From: Rhodococcus spelaei
GTDB taxonomy: Bacteria > Actinomycetota > Actinomycetes > Mycobacteriales > Mycobacteriaceae
Assembly: GCF_006704125.1 (NCBI RefSeq)
Contig: NZ_VIGH01000009.1
Coordinates: 1-64,000 of the forward strand
Length of the DNA stretch: 64,000 nt
Reading direction: 5' to 3'
Part shown: in pieces, positions 18,275 to 26,962 of the stretch
Layout of the letters: the number at the start of each line of letters is the position of its first letter
How positions within the stretch are numbered: the stretch's first letter is position 1
The notes under the pieces: model-generated
Told to the model about the DNA's origin: nothing
Database searches by the model: none
The model's input: the letters and a program-made list of their open reading frames with translations, nothing else
Translations under genes and position numbers: made by a program

Positions 18275-18806
18275 CGGTCTCGCCGGCCTGTCGAAGGCGG
18301 ACCGGAACGCGCTGATCCGCCGGGCGCTCGTGCGACCGTCCTGCTCGGCGGCGCTCCTCGTGCTCGCGTACTTCCTGGTGCCGATGCGGAACCTGCATTC
18401 GGCCAGCGCGATCGGCGGTCTGGTGCTGGTCCTGGCGCTGGTCGGTGCGCTGTGTGGGTGGCAGATCTGGAAGATCGTGCACGCGCGGTACCCCGCTCTG
18501 CAGGCGGTCGAGGCGCTCGCGCTGTCGTTGCCGGCGTACCTGCTGGCGTTCGCGACGCTCTACCACGTGCTCTCGTCGGTGACGCCGTCGAGCTTCAGTG
18601 AGCCGCTCTCCAAACTCGACGCGCTGTACTTCACGCTGGTGTGCTTCTCCACTGTCGGTTTCGGCGACATCACCGCCGCCAGCGAGACCGCGCGCGCGAT
18701 CGTGTCGGTGCAGATCGTCGCGAACCTGGCACTGCTCGCCGTCGGGGTGCGCATCATCACGGCCGCGGTGAAGGCAGGCAAGCGTCGCCGCGACTCCGAC
18801 GACTAG
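18264..18806 (+). CDS. Two-transmembrane potassium channel
   Basis: A 180-residue membrane protein. Hydrophobic helices lie near 28-44, 49-66 and 83-104. A re-entrant pore loop with the selectivity filter TVGFGD (about 132-137) follows, then a final helix (145-168) and a charged tail. TVGFGD is the K+ filter with Phe in place of Tyr, which is common in bacterial KcsA/Ion_trans_2 channels. No RCK/TrkA-N domain follows. It overlaps tsaD, so it is part of that operon, although no functional link is obvious. It ends 9 bp from the convergent nsrR-like gene. Confidence 0.85.
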   Translation: MPADGLAGLSKADRNALIRRALVRPSCSAALLVLAYFLVPMRNLHSASAIGGLVLVLALVGALCGWQIWKIVHARYPALQAVEALALSLPAYLLAFATLYHVLSSVTPSSFSEPLSKLDALYFTLVCFSTVGFGDITAASETARAIVSVQIVANLALLAVGVRIITAAVKAGKRRRDSDD

Positions 18807-18815
18807 TGGGACGGC

Positions 18816-19259
18816 TCAGATGGCCGCGGTGTCCGAGAGTGAGAGCAGGGTGACGGTGTTCGGCGCGGAGACCAGGTCGTCGACGGTGACGCCGTCGAGC
18901 GACGCGTAGAAGGCGTCCTGGGCGCGGCGCAGGGCCCCACGCAGTCGGCACGCGCTGCGCAGCGGACACGGAGTGGTGCCCTCACAGGTCACGACCTCGC
19001 CCTCGCCCTCGAGTTCGCGGGCAAGCCACCCGATCGACGTGGAGCGGGCGCGATCGGTGATCGTGAGCCCGCCGCCCCGACCGCGGCGGGCTTCGACCAT
19101 GCCGAGTTCGCGTAGCCGCAACACGACCTTGGTCGTGTGCGTGTACGGAATCGCCATCTGATCCGCCACCTGACTCGTCGTCAGGCCGCCGCCTCCTGGG
19201 GAGACCGCAAGGCGCATCATGACGCGCAGCCCCAGGTCAGTGAATCGCGTCAGCTGCAC
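18816..19259 (-). CDS. nsrR: NsrR-like Rrf2-family nitric-oxide-sensing repressor
   Basis: A 147-residue Rrf2 regulator. The winged-helix domain (1-75) has the recognition segment YTHTTKVVLRLRELG and the RGRGGGLTI wing. Three cysteines, Cys92-x5-Cys98-x5-Cys104, match the spacing of [Fe-S]-binding NsrR. NsrR proteins repress NO-detoxification genes (usually hmp) and lose DNA binding when NO damages the cluster. No flavohaemoglobin gene lies nearby. A perfect palindrome 20 bp upstream suggests autoregulation. An IscR-like role is less likely given the Cys spacing. Confidence 0.82.
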   Translation of the reverse strand: MQLTRFTDLGLRVMMRLAVSPGGGGLTTSQVADQMAIPYTHTTKVVLRLRELGMVEARRGRGGGLTITDRARSTSIGWLARELEGEGEVVTCEGTTPCPLRSACRLRGALRRAQDAFYASLDGVTVDDLVSAPNTVTLLSLSDTAAI

Positions 19260-19278
19260 GTCATCGACCGTATATTAC

Positions 19279-19295
19279 TTGCATTTCGTATGCAA
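19279..19295. promoter_or_regulatory. NsrR-type operator, TTGCAT-N5-ATGCAA
   Basis: A perfect 6-bp inverted repeat with a 5-bp spacer lies 20-36 bp upstream of the nsrR-like start in an AT-rich island. The TGCAT-N5-ATGCA core and spacing agree with the proteobacterial NsrR half-site pattern as I recall it. A TAATAT sequence beside it on the minus strand could be the -10. Confidence 0.65.
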
Positions 19296-19321
19296 TAAAA
19301 AGACTCCGGCATCGGCCCTGG

Positions 19322-21049
19322 TCAGGCGCGTGGTGAGGGCAGTAGGAGCTCGGTGTTGTGGTCGCCGGACACACCCATCAGCTTCGGGTCGGCGTGGATG
19401 TCGTTGAAGGACAGTTCCCGGTACAGCGACGCAAGCCCGGACTGTGAGAAGTCGCCGTGACTGGTCTGATACGGGCTGTCCGACTCGATCAGTGTCGTCA
19501 GTAGCGACACCGTGCCGTCGTGGTTGTCCGCGACCTCGATGATCCGCGCGTGCTGCGGAAAGTCGATGTGCGATGCGGTGTTGATCTCCCAGAAGCCCTG
19601 GACCGGCGTTGGACCGGTCCGAGCGGAGATCTTGTTCTCGTGGGTGTGGCCGTTGACCCAGGCCAGCACGTTCGGGAACCGGTGCAGCAGGGCGACCAGT
19701 TCGGCGCCGGAGTGGCGGCGATCGGCGGGATTCTCCGGATCCGGCACGAGGTTGGCCATGGTGTCGCTGGTGTGGTGGCTGAACAGCAGGAACCAGGTGT
19801 CCGCGCGGGACTGCGTCACCGCGCGGCCGCCGGTGTCGAAGTAACGGCTGCTGCCCGACTCCAGGGTTCGCTCGATCCACCGGAACTGGGCCTCGCCGAG
19901 GGATCCGTCGACGAAACCTGCGCGGTTGGTGGAGTCCATGCTGATGCCGATCACGCCGGGTGCGATCTCGAACGTGTAGTAGCCGATGCCGGTCTCGCCG
20001 GCGTCGGGGGCGAAGCCGTGACCGACCGGGCCGGGCCCGGTGTTCCTCGGGTCGAGGTGCGCGGCGATGAACTGGCGGGGCGTGAAGGGGGCCCGGTTGC
20101 CGTCAGGGGTGACGATGCGCGGCGGGGTGGTGACCGCGGCGAGCAGCGCGGGCAGCGCGGACGGGTCCGAGCTGGCGGCGCTGCCGATCGCGCGGGCCTG
20201 CTCGGAGTCCGGCCCCTCGATCTTGATCGACCCGGTGTACATGGCCTCGAGGGGCGGGATGCCGCTCGGGACGGTGCCTTCGACAGAGTCGTCGTGGTTG
20301 CCGAAGACGCAGTACCAGGGGGTGCGCAGGCCGGGGCTGGTGACCGGGGCGAGGGCCGCGCCGAGCAGTCCGGGGATCTCGGGGAAGCCGGCCTTCTTGT
20401 ACATGTCGCGGATCGGCGACTCGGGGTTCCAGTACAGGTCCGAGCCGGAGTTCTGGACACCCTCGTAGCGGTCGAGGGCGCCGGTGTTCGGCCGGAAGGT
20501 GCCGCCGTTGAGGGTGGCCAGCAGCCAGCCCAGCTCGGCGTGCTCCTTGTTGTCGGTGTTGTCGCCGGTGGTCACGACCGCATCGAAGCGGCGCCGGGTG
20601 TGCGGGCCGCCCGCAAGGGAGTTGATGCGGGACACCAGCGAGGCGAGGCCGTGGGTGGTCAACGTCTCGTGGGGCCGGAATGCGGACCCGGTGAACGGGT
20701 GCAGGTACTCGAATCGCATCGGCGACTGGGCGTCGAGCACGTGCATGTCGGTCATTTGAACGAACGAAGCCAGCGCCGCGCGGCGTTCCTCGCGGCCGGA
20801 CTTGGCCTCGGCGAGTTCACCGCGCACGATCACCGGCCAGCCGGGCCCGGCGGAGAGGGTGCGGTAGCCCGACGTCCCGACCGGAGTGGCAACGGCCTCG
20901 AGGGTCGTTCCCGCGAGGTGCTCGGGCAGCGCGTCGGCGGCGGCGTACCAGGTGCCCCACGGGGCGCGCCCGAAGGCGCCGACTCCCATTGCGCCCGCGG
21001 CGCCGAGGCCCGCGAGTCCGAGAAACGATCGTCGGTTCATGTTTGCCAC
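19322..21049 (-). CDS. Tat-exported metallophosphoesterase (TIGR03767-like)
   Basis: A 575-residue calcineurin-like phosphoesterase. The N-terminus MNRRSFLGLAGLGAAGAMG is a twin-arginine signal. Metal-binding motifs run in the usual order: D-M-H (QMTDMHVLD), G-D-N (VTTGDNTDN), G-N-H-D (VFGNHDD), and GHTHENK at the end. Long insertions lie between them. It probably hydrolyses phosphodiesters or phosphomonoesters outside the membrane. Its start could be the first Met or the Met three residues later, just before the twin Arg. It stops about 25 bp from the NsrR operator and is probably a separate unit. Confidence 0.85.
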   Translation of the reverse strand: MANMNRRSFLGLAGLGAAGAMGVGAFGRAPWGTWYAAADALPEHLAGTTLEAVATPVGTSGYRTLSAGPGWPVIVRGELAEAKSGREERRAALASFVQMTDMHVLDAQSPMRFEYLHPFTGSAFRPHETLTTHGLASLVSRINSLAGGPHTRRRFDAVVTTGDNTDNKEHAELGWLLATLNGGTFRPNTGALDRYEGVQNSGSDLYWNPESPIRDMYKKAGFPEIPGLLGAALAPVTSPGLRTPWYCVFGNHDDSVEGTVPSGIPPLEAMYTGSIKIEGPDSEQARAIGSAASSDPSALPALLAAVTTPPRIVTPDGNRAPFTPRQFIAAHLDPRNTGPGPVGHGFAPDAGETGIGYYTFEIAPGVIGISMDSTNRAGFVDGSLGEAQFRWIERTLESGSSRYFDTGGRAVTQSRADTWFLLFSHHTSDTMANLVPDPENPADRRHSGAELVALLHRFPNVLAWVNGHTHENKISARTGPTPVQGFWEINTASHIDFPQHARIIEVADNHDGTVSLLTTLIESDSPYQTSHGDFSQSGLASLYRELSFNDIHADPKLMGVSGDHNTELLLPSPRA

Positions 21050-21156
21050 GGCGACGACTGTAGGTCACCCGCGCGTCACCTGGAGTCCGAACCCGGTCGG
21101 TGTCGGACGATCGTCCAGGCTGCGGGGTCCGCGTCGGCACCCGCCGCTCTTGAGCG

Positions 21157-21183
21157 CTGGCACTCGCATGTATAGAGTGCTAG
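21157..21183 (+). promoter_or_regulatory. CIRCE element (HrcA operator) upstream of groES
   Basis: CTGGCACTC at 21157-21165, nine bases, then GAGTGCTAG at 21175-21183 form the CIRCE inverted repeat with one mismatch between arms. It lies 131-157 bp upstream of the groES start and overlaps a TATAGA -10-like sequence. HrcA would repress the chaperonin operon here. Confidence 0.9.
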
Positions 21184-21313
21184 TTGGCGCTGACCCAGCT
21201 CCGGCACCCGCGACGACGGGGCTTGGCGAGGGGCCGCAAGCGTACTGAACCGAAAAGAAACCGCCCAGGGAACAGCCCGGGGCGGAACAACCCCTGAAAG
21301 TGGAGGGCTCATC

Positions 21314-23321
<2,008 letters not shown>

Positions 23322-23355
23322 GCACCCCGCCGCGACCCTCGGGTCGTAGGTACAG

Positions 23356-23395
23356 CGCAGGGCCCCGGACGAATTCGTCCGGGGCCCTGCGTCTT
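23356..23395. terminator. Perfect 18-bp palindromic terminator after groEL1
   Basis: The arms 23356-23373 and 23374-23391 are exactly complementary, with the centre at GAATTC. The element lies between the convergent groEL1 and metal-ATPase genes and can act on both strands. Confidence 0.8.
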
Positions 23396-23452
23396 CCACG
23401 AACGATGCTCGGCCGCAGCGGGACAACGGTCGCTCGCGGGTCTGCGCACCCC

Positions 23453-25414
23453 TCAGCGGCCCGCGTCGATCACCGTGATCGGTCGCGCCGGCGCGGTGGC
23501 CGAATCCGTGAGGGTCGCGGCGCGGCCGGCCCTCACCCCGTTGGCGATGACGACGATCTCGGCGACCTCGTGGACGAGGACGACGGCGGCGAGGCCGAGT
23601 ACGCCGAGCAGTGCGAGCGGCATGAGAACGGTGATGATCGCCAGCGACAGTCCGATGTTCTGCAACATGATCCGCCGGGATCGGCGGGCGTGCTGCAACA
23701 GTTGGGGCAGGTGGCGAAGGTCCTCACCCATGAGTGCGACATCGGCCGTCTCGATGGCGACGTCGGTGCCCATCGCGCCCATCGCGATGCCGATGTCGGC
23801 GGTGGCCAGGGCCGGTGCGTCGTTGACGCCGTCGCCGACCATGGCCGTCGGCCTTGCGCCGCGCAGGGATTCGACGATGCGGGCCTTGTCTTCGGGGCGC
23901 AGGTCGGCGTGCACCTCGTCGATGCCGACGTCGGCGGCCAGGCTGCGGGCGGTGCGGTCGTTGTCGCCGGTCAGCATCGCCAGGCGGTAGCCGTCGCGGC
24001 GCAGGCGGGCGATCACGCCCCGAGCCTCGGGGCGCAGTTCGTCGCGGACCGCGACCGCGCCGAGCAGACGGCGGTCGAGTTCGACGAGCACCGCGGTGGC
24101 CCCCGCGTGCTGCATCGCCTCGACGGCGGCGCCCAGTGGCCCGGGGTCGATCCAACCGGGTCGGCCGAGCCGGGCGGTGGCGCCGTCGATCCGTCCGACC
24201 ACCCCGGCGCCGGTGACCGCAGCGACCGCCTCGGCGGGGACGGCGTCGTCGACCGCGGCGAGGATCGCTGCGGCGAGGGGATGTTCGCTGCGGGCCTCCA
24301 AGGAGGCGGCCACGGCCAGGACCTCGGCGGGGGAGGCGCCGTCGACGGTGGCGACGTCGATCACGGTGGGCCGGTTGCGAGTCAGGGTGCCGGTCTTGTC
24401 GAGCGCGATGCCGCGGATGCGACCGAGTGTCTCGAGCGCGGCACCACCTTTGACCAGGGCGCCGAGTTTGGAGGCCGCCCCGATCGCGGCAACCACGGTC
24501 ACCGGAACGGCGATCGCCAGCGCGCACGGGGACGCTGCCACGAGCACGACGAGAGCGCGTTCGATCCAGATCCGCGGCTCGCCGAGCAGGCTGCCGACAG
24601 CCGCGATCACCATGGCGGCGGCCATGATCGCGGGGACGAGCGGTGTGGCGATCTTGTCGGCCAGGCGTTGGGCCTCGCCCTTGCGAGACTGCTCGGCCTC
24701 GACGATCCGCACGATCTTCGCGAGGGAGTTGTCCTCGGCGCGTGCGGTGACCTCGACCTCGAGAACGCCTGTGCCGTTGATGGATCCGGCGAACACCTCG
24801 TCGCCGGGCCCACCCTCGACCGGTACGGATTCGCCGGTGATCGCCGAGACGTCGAGGGCGGTGCGACCGTGGCGGACGACGCCGTCGGTGGCGATTCGCT
24901 CACCGGGTTTGACGACCATGACGTCGCCGAGACGAAGGTCGGACGGCGGAACGGCCTGCTCGCGGTCACCGCGGATCACGGTGGCGGTGTCGGGGACCAG
25001 CGACAGCAGTGCGCGTAGGCCACGGCGAGTCCGTGTGACCGCGAATTCTTCGAGGCCCTCGCTGATGGCGAACAGGAATGCCAGCATCGCGGCTTCGCCG
25101 ACTTCCCCGAGGAGGACGGCGCCGACGGCGGCGATCGTCATCAGCGTGCCGACGCCGATCCTGCCTCTGGCCAGGCGTCTGAGGGTGTTCGGGACGAAGG
25201 TGCAGCCGGCGACGACCAGTGCGAGTGTTTCGAGGGCCAGTTCGACGGTGTGAGGTCCGTCGGTCCAGCCGACGATCAGCCCACCCAGCAGGAGCACGCC
25301 GGCGATCGCGGCGGCCCGGATCTCGGTGACCTGCCAGAACTTCTCGGGCTCGCGCTCCTGCGCGTCGTCGCCGACCGCAGGTTCGTCGTGGCCGCAGCCG
25401 CACGCATCGCTCAC
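23453..25414 (-). CDS. P1B-type heavy-metal-exporting ATPase (SPC motif)
   Basis: A 653-residue metal-transport P-type ATPase. The start CGCGHDE is Cys/His-rich, but no HMA domain is present. Membrane helices come in pairs. The TM metal-site motif is Ser295-Pro-Cys297, the phosphorylated residue is Asp339 in DKTGT, and the hinge is GDGVNDAPAL. The final helices carry His-Glu (LVHEVAEIV). SPC in place of CPC is characteristic of the P1B-4 group (Co, Zn, Cd, Fe). It follows a CmtR-like repressor gene by 4 bp, like cmtR-ctpG in M. tuberculosis. Cd/Pb/Zn/Co efflux is the likely role. Confidence 0.88.
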   Translation of the reverse strand: MSDACGCGHDEPAVGDDAQEREPEKFWQVTEIRAAAIAGVLLLGGLIVGWTDGPHTVELALETLALVVAGCTFVPNTLRRLARGRIGVGTLMTIAAVGAVLLGEVGEAAMLAFLFAISEGLEEFAVTRTRRGLRALLSLVPDTATVIRGDREQAVPPSDLRLGDVMVVKPGERIATDGVVRHGRTALDVSAITGESVPVEGGPGDEVFAGSINGTGVLEVEVTARAEDNSLAKIVRIVEAEQSRKGEAQRLADKIATPLVPAIMAAAMVIAAVGSLLGEPRIWIERALVVLVAASPCALAIAVPVTVVAAIGAASKLGALVKGGAALETLGRIRGIALDKTGTLTRNRPTVIDVATVDGASPAEVLAVAASLEARSEHPLAAAILAAVDDAVPAEAVAAVTGAGVVGRIDGATARLGRPGWIDPGPLGAAVEAMQHAGATAVLVELDRRLLGAVAVRDELRPEARGVIARLRRDGYRLAMLTGDNDRTARSLAADVGIDEVHADLRPEDKARIVESLRGARPTAMVGDGVNDAPALATADIGIAMGAMGTDVAIETADVALMGEDLRHLPQLLQHARRSRRIMLQNIGLSLAIITVLMPLALLGVLGLAAVVLVHEVAEIVVIANGVRAGRAATLTDSATAPARPITVIDAGR

Positions 25415-25418
25415 GCCG

Positions 25419-25787
25419 TCACTCCGCGCCGGTGCCGTAGTTCGGGCACAACGCAACCGCGCTACCCGTTGCGGTGAGCAGGGTTTCGGCCGAGGCGAGC
25501 AGATCGAGCAGTTCCGGTCGGCCGAGTGAGTAGAAGACCTGTCGACCCTGGGGCCTGCCGTCGACCAGGCCGCAGTCGCGCAGGCACGCCACGTGCGCCG
25601 ACACGGTCGACTGAGCCAATCCGAGGTCGCCGACCAGGTCCGCGACCCGAGCCTCGCCATCGGCCAGCCGACGCACGATCGCCAACCGGGTGCCGTCGGC
25701 GAGGCTGCGGAACAGTGCCACCGCCGGATCGAGGCCCGACTCGGTGCAGGTCGACTCGCGGCGCCCAACCGCATCATTGATCGTCAT
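25419..25787 (-). CDS. CmtR-like ArsR/SmtB-family metal-sensing repressor
   Basis: A 122-residue winged-helix repressor. The recognition helix segment STVSAHVACLRDCGLV carries Cys68-x3-Cys72, and Cys114 lies in the C-terminal tail. This is the Cys arrangement of mycobacterial CmtR, which senses Cd(II)/Pb(II). Cys14 is extra. The ATG at 25787 is chosen because the domain starts just after it and an operator-like palindrome covers the start. It is the first repressor of the metal-ATPase operon, 4 bp upstream of the pump gene. Confidence 0.85.
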   Translation of the reverse strand: MTINDAVGRRESTCTESGLDPAVALFRSLADGTRLAIVRRLADGEARVADLVGDLGLAQSTVSAHVACLRDCGLVDGRPQGRQVFYSLGRPELLDLLASAETLLTATGSAVALCPNYGTGAE

Positions 25788-25816
25788 CGGGCGATGATAG
25801 CGGGGAAAGGCGATGA
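25784..25816 (-). promoter_or_regulatory. Operator/promoter of the CmtR-like gene
   Basis: A TCATCG-GG-CGATGA inverted repeat (25784-25797) covers the start codon. A CGATGAT direct repeat recurs about 19-20 bp upstream (near 25812). On the minus strand a TATCAT -10 lies within this region, with a GACAAA -35 at 17-bp spacing. Repressor binding would block initiation. The transcript would be nearly leaderless. Confidence 0.5.
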
Positions 25817-25896
25817 TTTGTCGCGCGCGGCCGCGAGGCGCCGGCCGGTTCGGGTGCATCCGGACCGGCTTCCGCGCCGCACTGGACATTTGCTTG

Positions 25897-25965
25897 TCAC
25901 ATCGGCGGACAGCAAGGCCCCATCATGCGACAGAGCCAGTCGCACATCATCTGCAGGGGATTCAC
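25897..25965 (-). CDS. 22-residue Cys/Met-rich metal-binding micropeptide (putative)
   Basis: A GTG preceded by a near-perfect GAGGAGGTG Shine-Dalgarno opens a 22-codon frame ending in TGA. The residues are Met at 1, 6, 7, 14, 15 and 22 and Cys at 8, 12, 18 and 19, with Trp10 and a C-terminal Cys-Cys-Pro-Pro-Met. The C-x3-C and CC pairs plus six Met are what a soft-metal-binding peptide or tiny metallothionein would have. It lies about 90 bp downstream of a MerR-type promoter on the same strand and 109 bp upstream of the CmtR-like gene. It may therefore be the first gene of micropeptide-repressor-pump. I recognise no family. Expression is unproven, but the ribosome site and context are strong. 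Confidence 0.6.
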   Translation of the reverse strand: MNPLQMMCDWLCRMMGPCCPPM

Positions 25966-26061
25966 GGTTCACCTCCTCTCGGTGGACGTCGTGGTCGTAC
26001 TGGCCTGCGCAGCAAGACGCCACAGGAGCAGCACTGTCGGCATGACCGGGCGATGCGTCCC

Positions 26062-26093
26062 ATTGTCAACCTTCCAGTACGGTGGAAGGTCAA
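26062..26093 (-). promoter_or_regulatory. MerR-type operator-promoter driving the micropeptide
   Basis: An inverted repeat ACCTTCCA-N6-TGGAAGGT lies between a TTGACC -35 (26088-26093, minus strand) and a TGACAA/GACAAT -10 (26062-26068). The spacing is 19-20 bp, the long spacing diagnostic of MerR-family activated promoters. The layout closely resembles the CueR/ZntR target promoters. It points towards the micropeptide and diverges from merR, whose start is 10 bp away. Confidence 0.72.
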
Positions 26094-26102
26094 GGAGTCG
26101 AG

Positions 26103-26525
26103 ATGAGAATCGGTGAACTTGCAGATCAGAGCGGTGTCGCAACGAGGACTCTGCGCTTCTACGAGCAGAGTGGGCTACTTTCCGAGCCGGTCCGCACGGC
26201 AAGCGGCTACCGGGACTACGGGCCGGAATTCGTCGAGCGCCTTCACTTCATCCGTCGTGCACAGGCCGCCGGCCTGACCCTGCGTGAGGTTCGCGACGTC
26301 CTCACCATTCGCGATCGCGGGCAGGCGCCGTGCGGGCAGGTCGTGGACCTCCTCTCCGAGCACCTCGAGCAGGTTCGCGGCAAGATTCTGGAGTTGATCA
26401 CCCTCGAATCCACGCTCGAATCCCTGCTCGACCGGGCGAAACTGGGCGGACCACACGACGCAGGCAGCGCAGGCGTCTGTTGGATCCTCGAATCCGACGA
26501 CCCCGCGGCCGAGATTGCACGCTGA
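26103..26525 (+). CDS. MerR-family heavy-metal-responsive activator
   Basis: A 140-residue MerR regulator. The N-terminal winged helix has RIGELADQSGVATRTLRFYE and SGYRDYG. A dimerisation coiled coil follows (about 78-115). Cys77 (in QAPCGQV) at the start of the dimer helix and Cys126 (in GVCWILES) in the metal loop are kept. A Cys at the first position marks sensors of divalent metals (Zn, Cd, Pb, Hg) rather than Cu(I) sensors, which have Ser there. It likely activates the divergent micropeptide-pump promoter and regulates itself. Confidence 0.85.
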   Translation: MRIGELADQSGVATRTLRFYEQSGLLSEPVRTASGYRDYGPEFVERLHFIRRAQAAGLTLREVRDVLTIRDRGQAPCGQVVDLLSEHLEQVRGKILELITLESTLESLLDRAKLGGPHDAGSAGVCWILESDDPAAEIAR

Positions 26526-26559
26526 TTCGACACCTGTCAATGTTTATGCATGTCGAATC
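26524..26559. repeat. Inverted repeat GATTCGACA-N18-TGTCGAATC
   Basis: Perfect 9-bp arms (26524-26532, 26551-26559) flank an AT-rich core just after merR and before the arsenic-operon remnant. It could terminate merR or be the fossil promoter/operator of the decayed ars genes. Confidence 0.5.
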
Positions 26560-26617
26560 AGGAATCGTCGAAGATCGGTGCTTGTTGTGCGCCGCTGGCG
26601 CGCGAGCCGCTGACCCA

Positions 26618-26764
26618 GGACTGACTTACGGCGCGTCGTCCGGCCAGGCGCTGGCCGGGGTGGTCGGTCCGCTGATCGAGGTCCCCGTCCTCGTCGGGCT
26701 GGTCTACGTCTCCCTGGCACTGCGCAAGCGCTTCGCGACATCGACAGGGGCCCTTCATGCCTGA
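26618..26764 (+). pseudogene. Remnant of arsenite efflux permease Acr3 (C-terminus only)
   Basis: One frame encodes YGASSGQALAGVVGPLIEVP followed by VLVGLVYVSLALRKRF, which I recognise as the last transmembrane segment and tail of Acr3/ArsB-type arsenite exporters. No start codon with a ribosome site and none of the preceding ~300 residues are present. The stop overlaps the arsC start by 8 bp, as in an intact acr3-arsC operon. This is a 5'-deleted gene. The exact left edge of homology is uncertain. Confidence 0.7.
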
Positions 26765-26933
26765 CAATCCCAGCGTGCTGTTCGTCTGCGTGCACAACGC
26801 CGGCCGCTCCCCAGATGGCCGCCGAATTCCTGTCGCACCTCGCCGGGGCATCGAAGCGGTCCGCCCGATCCGCGACCAGATGCGCGAGCGTGTCGAGGCG
26901 CTGATCGCGGAACTCGTTCCCGCGCACACGTGA
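26757..26933 (+). pseudogene. Arsenate reductase ArsC, internally deleted and frameshifted
   Basis: The N-terminus reads MPDNPSVLFVCVHNAGRS, the P-loop of a thioredoxin-coupled, LMW-phosphatase-type arsenate reductase. One extra C near 26811 then shifts the frame. Removing it restores QMAAEFLSHLAG, the expected continuation. After that the sequence jumps to GIEAVRPIRDQMRERVEALI, the family's C-terminus, in another frame, ending in TGA at 26931. About 60 central residues are missing. The gene cannot make an active enzyme. Confidence 0.75.
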
Positions 26934-26962
26934 GGCCGAACTGCTGACTGCCGCAACGCAGA

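Noticed and set aside
25784-26023. A 79-codon minus-strand frame (MASCCAGQYDHD...) upstream of the CmtR-like gene
   Set aside because: It has no ribosome site, runs through the operator and the start of the CmtR-like gene in another frame, and the GAGGAGGTG site inside it serves the 22-codon frame. It is taken as a chance open frame.
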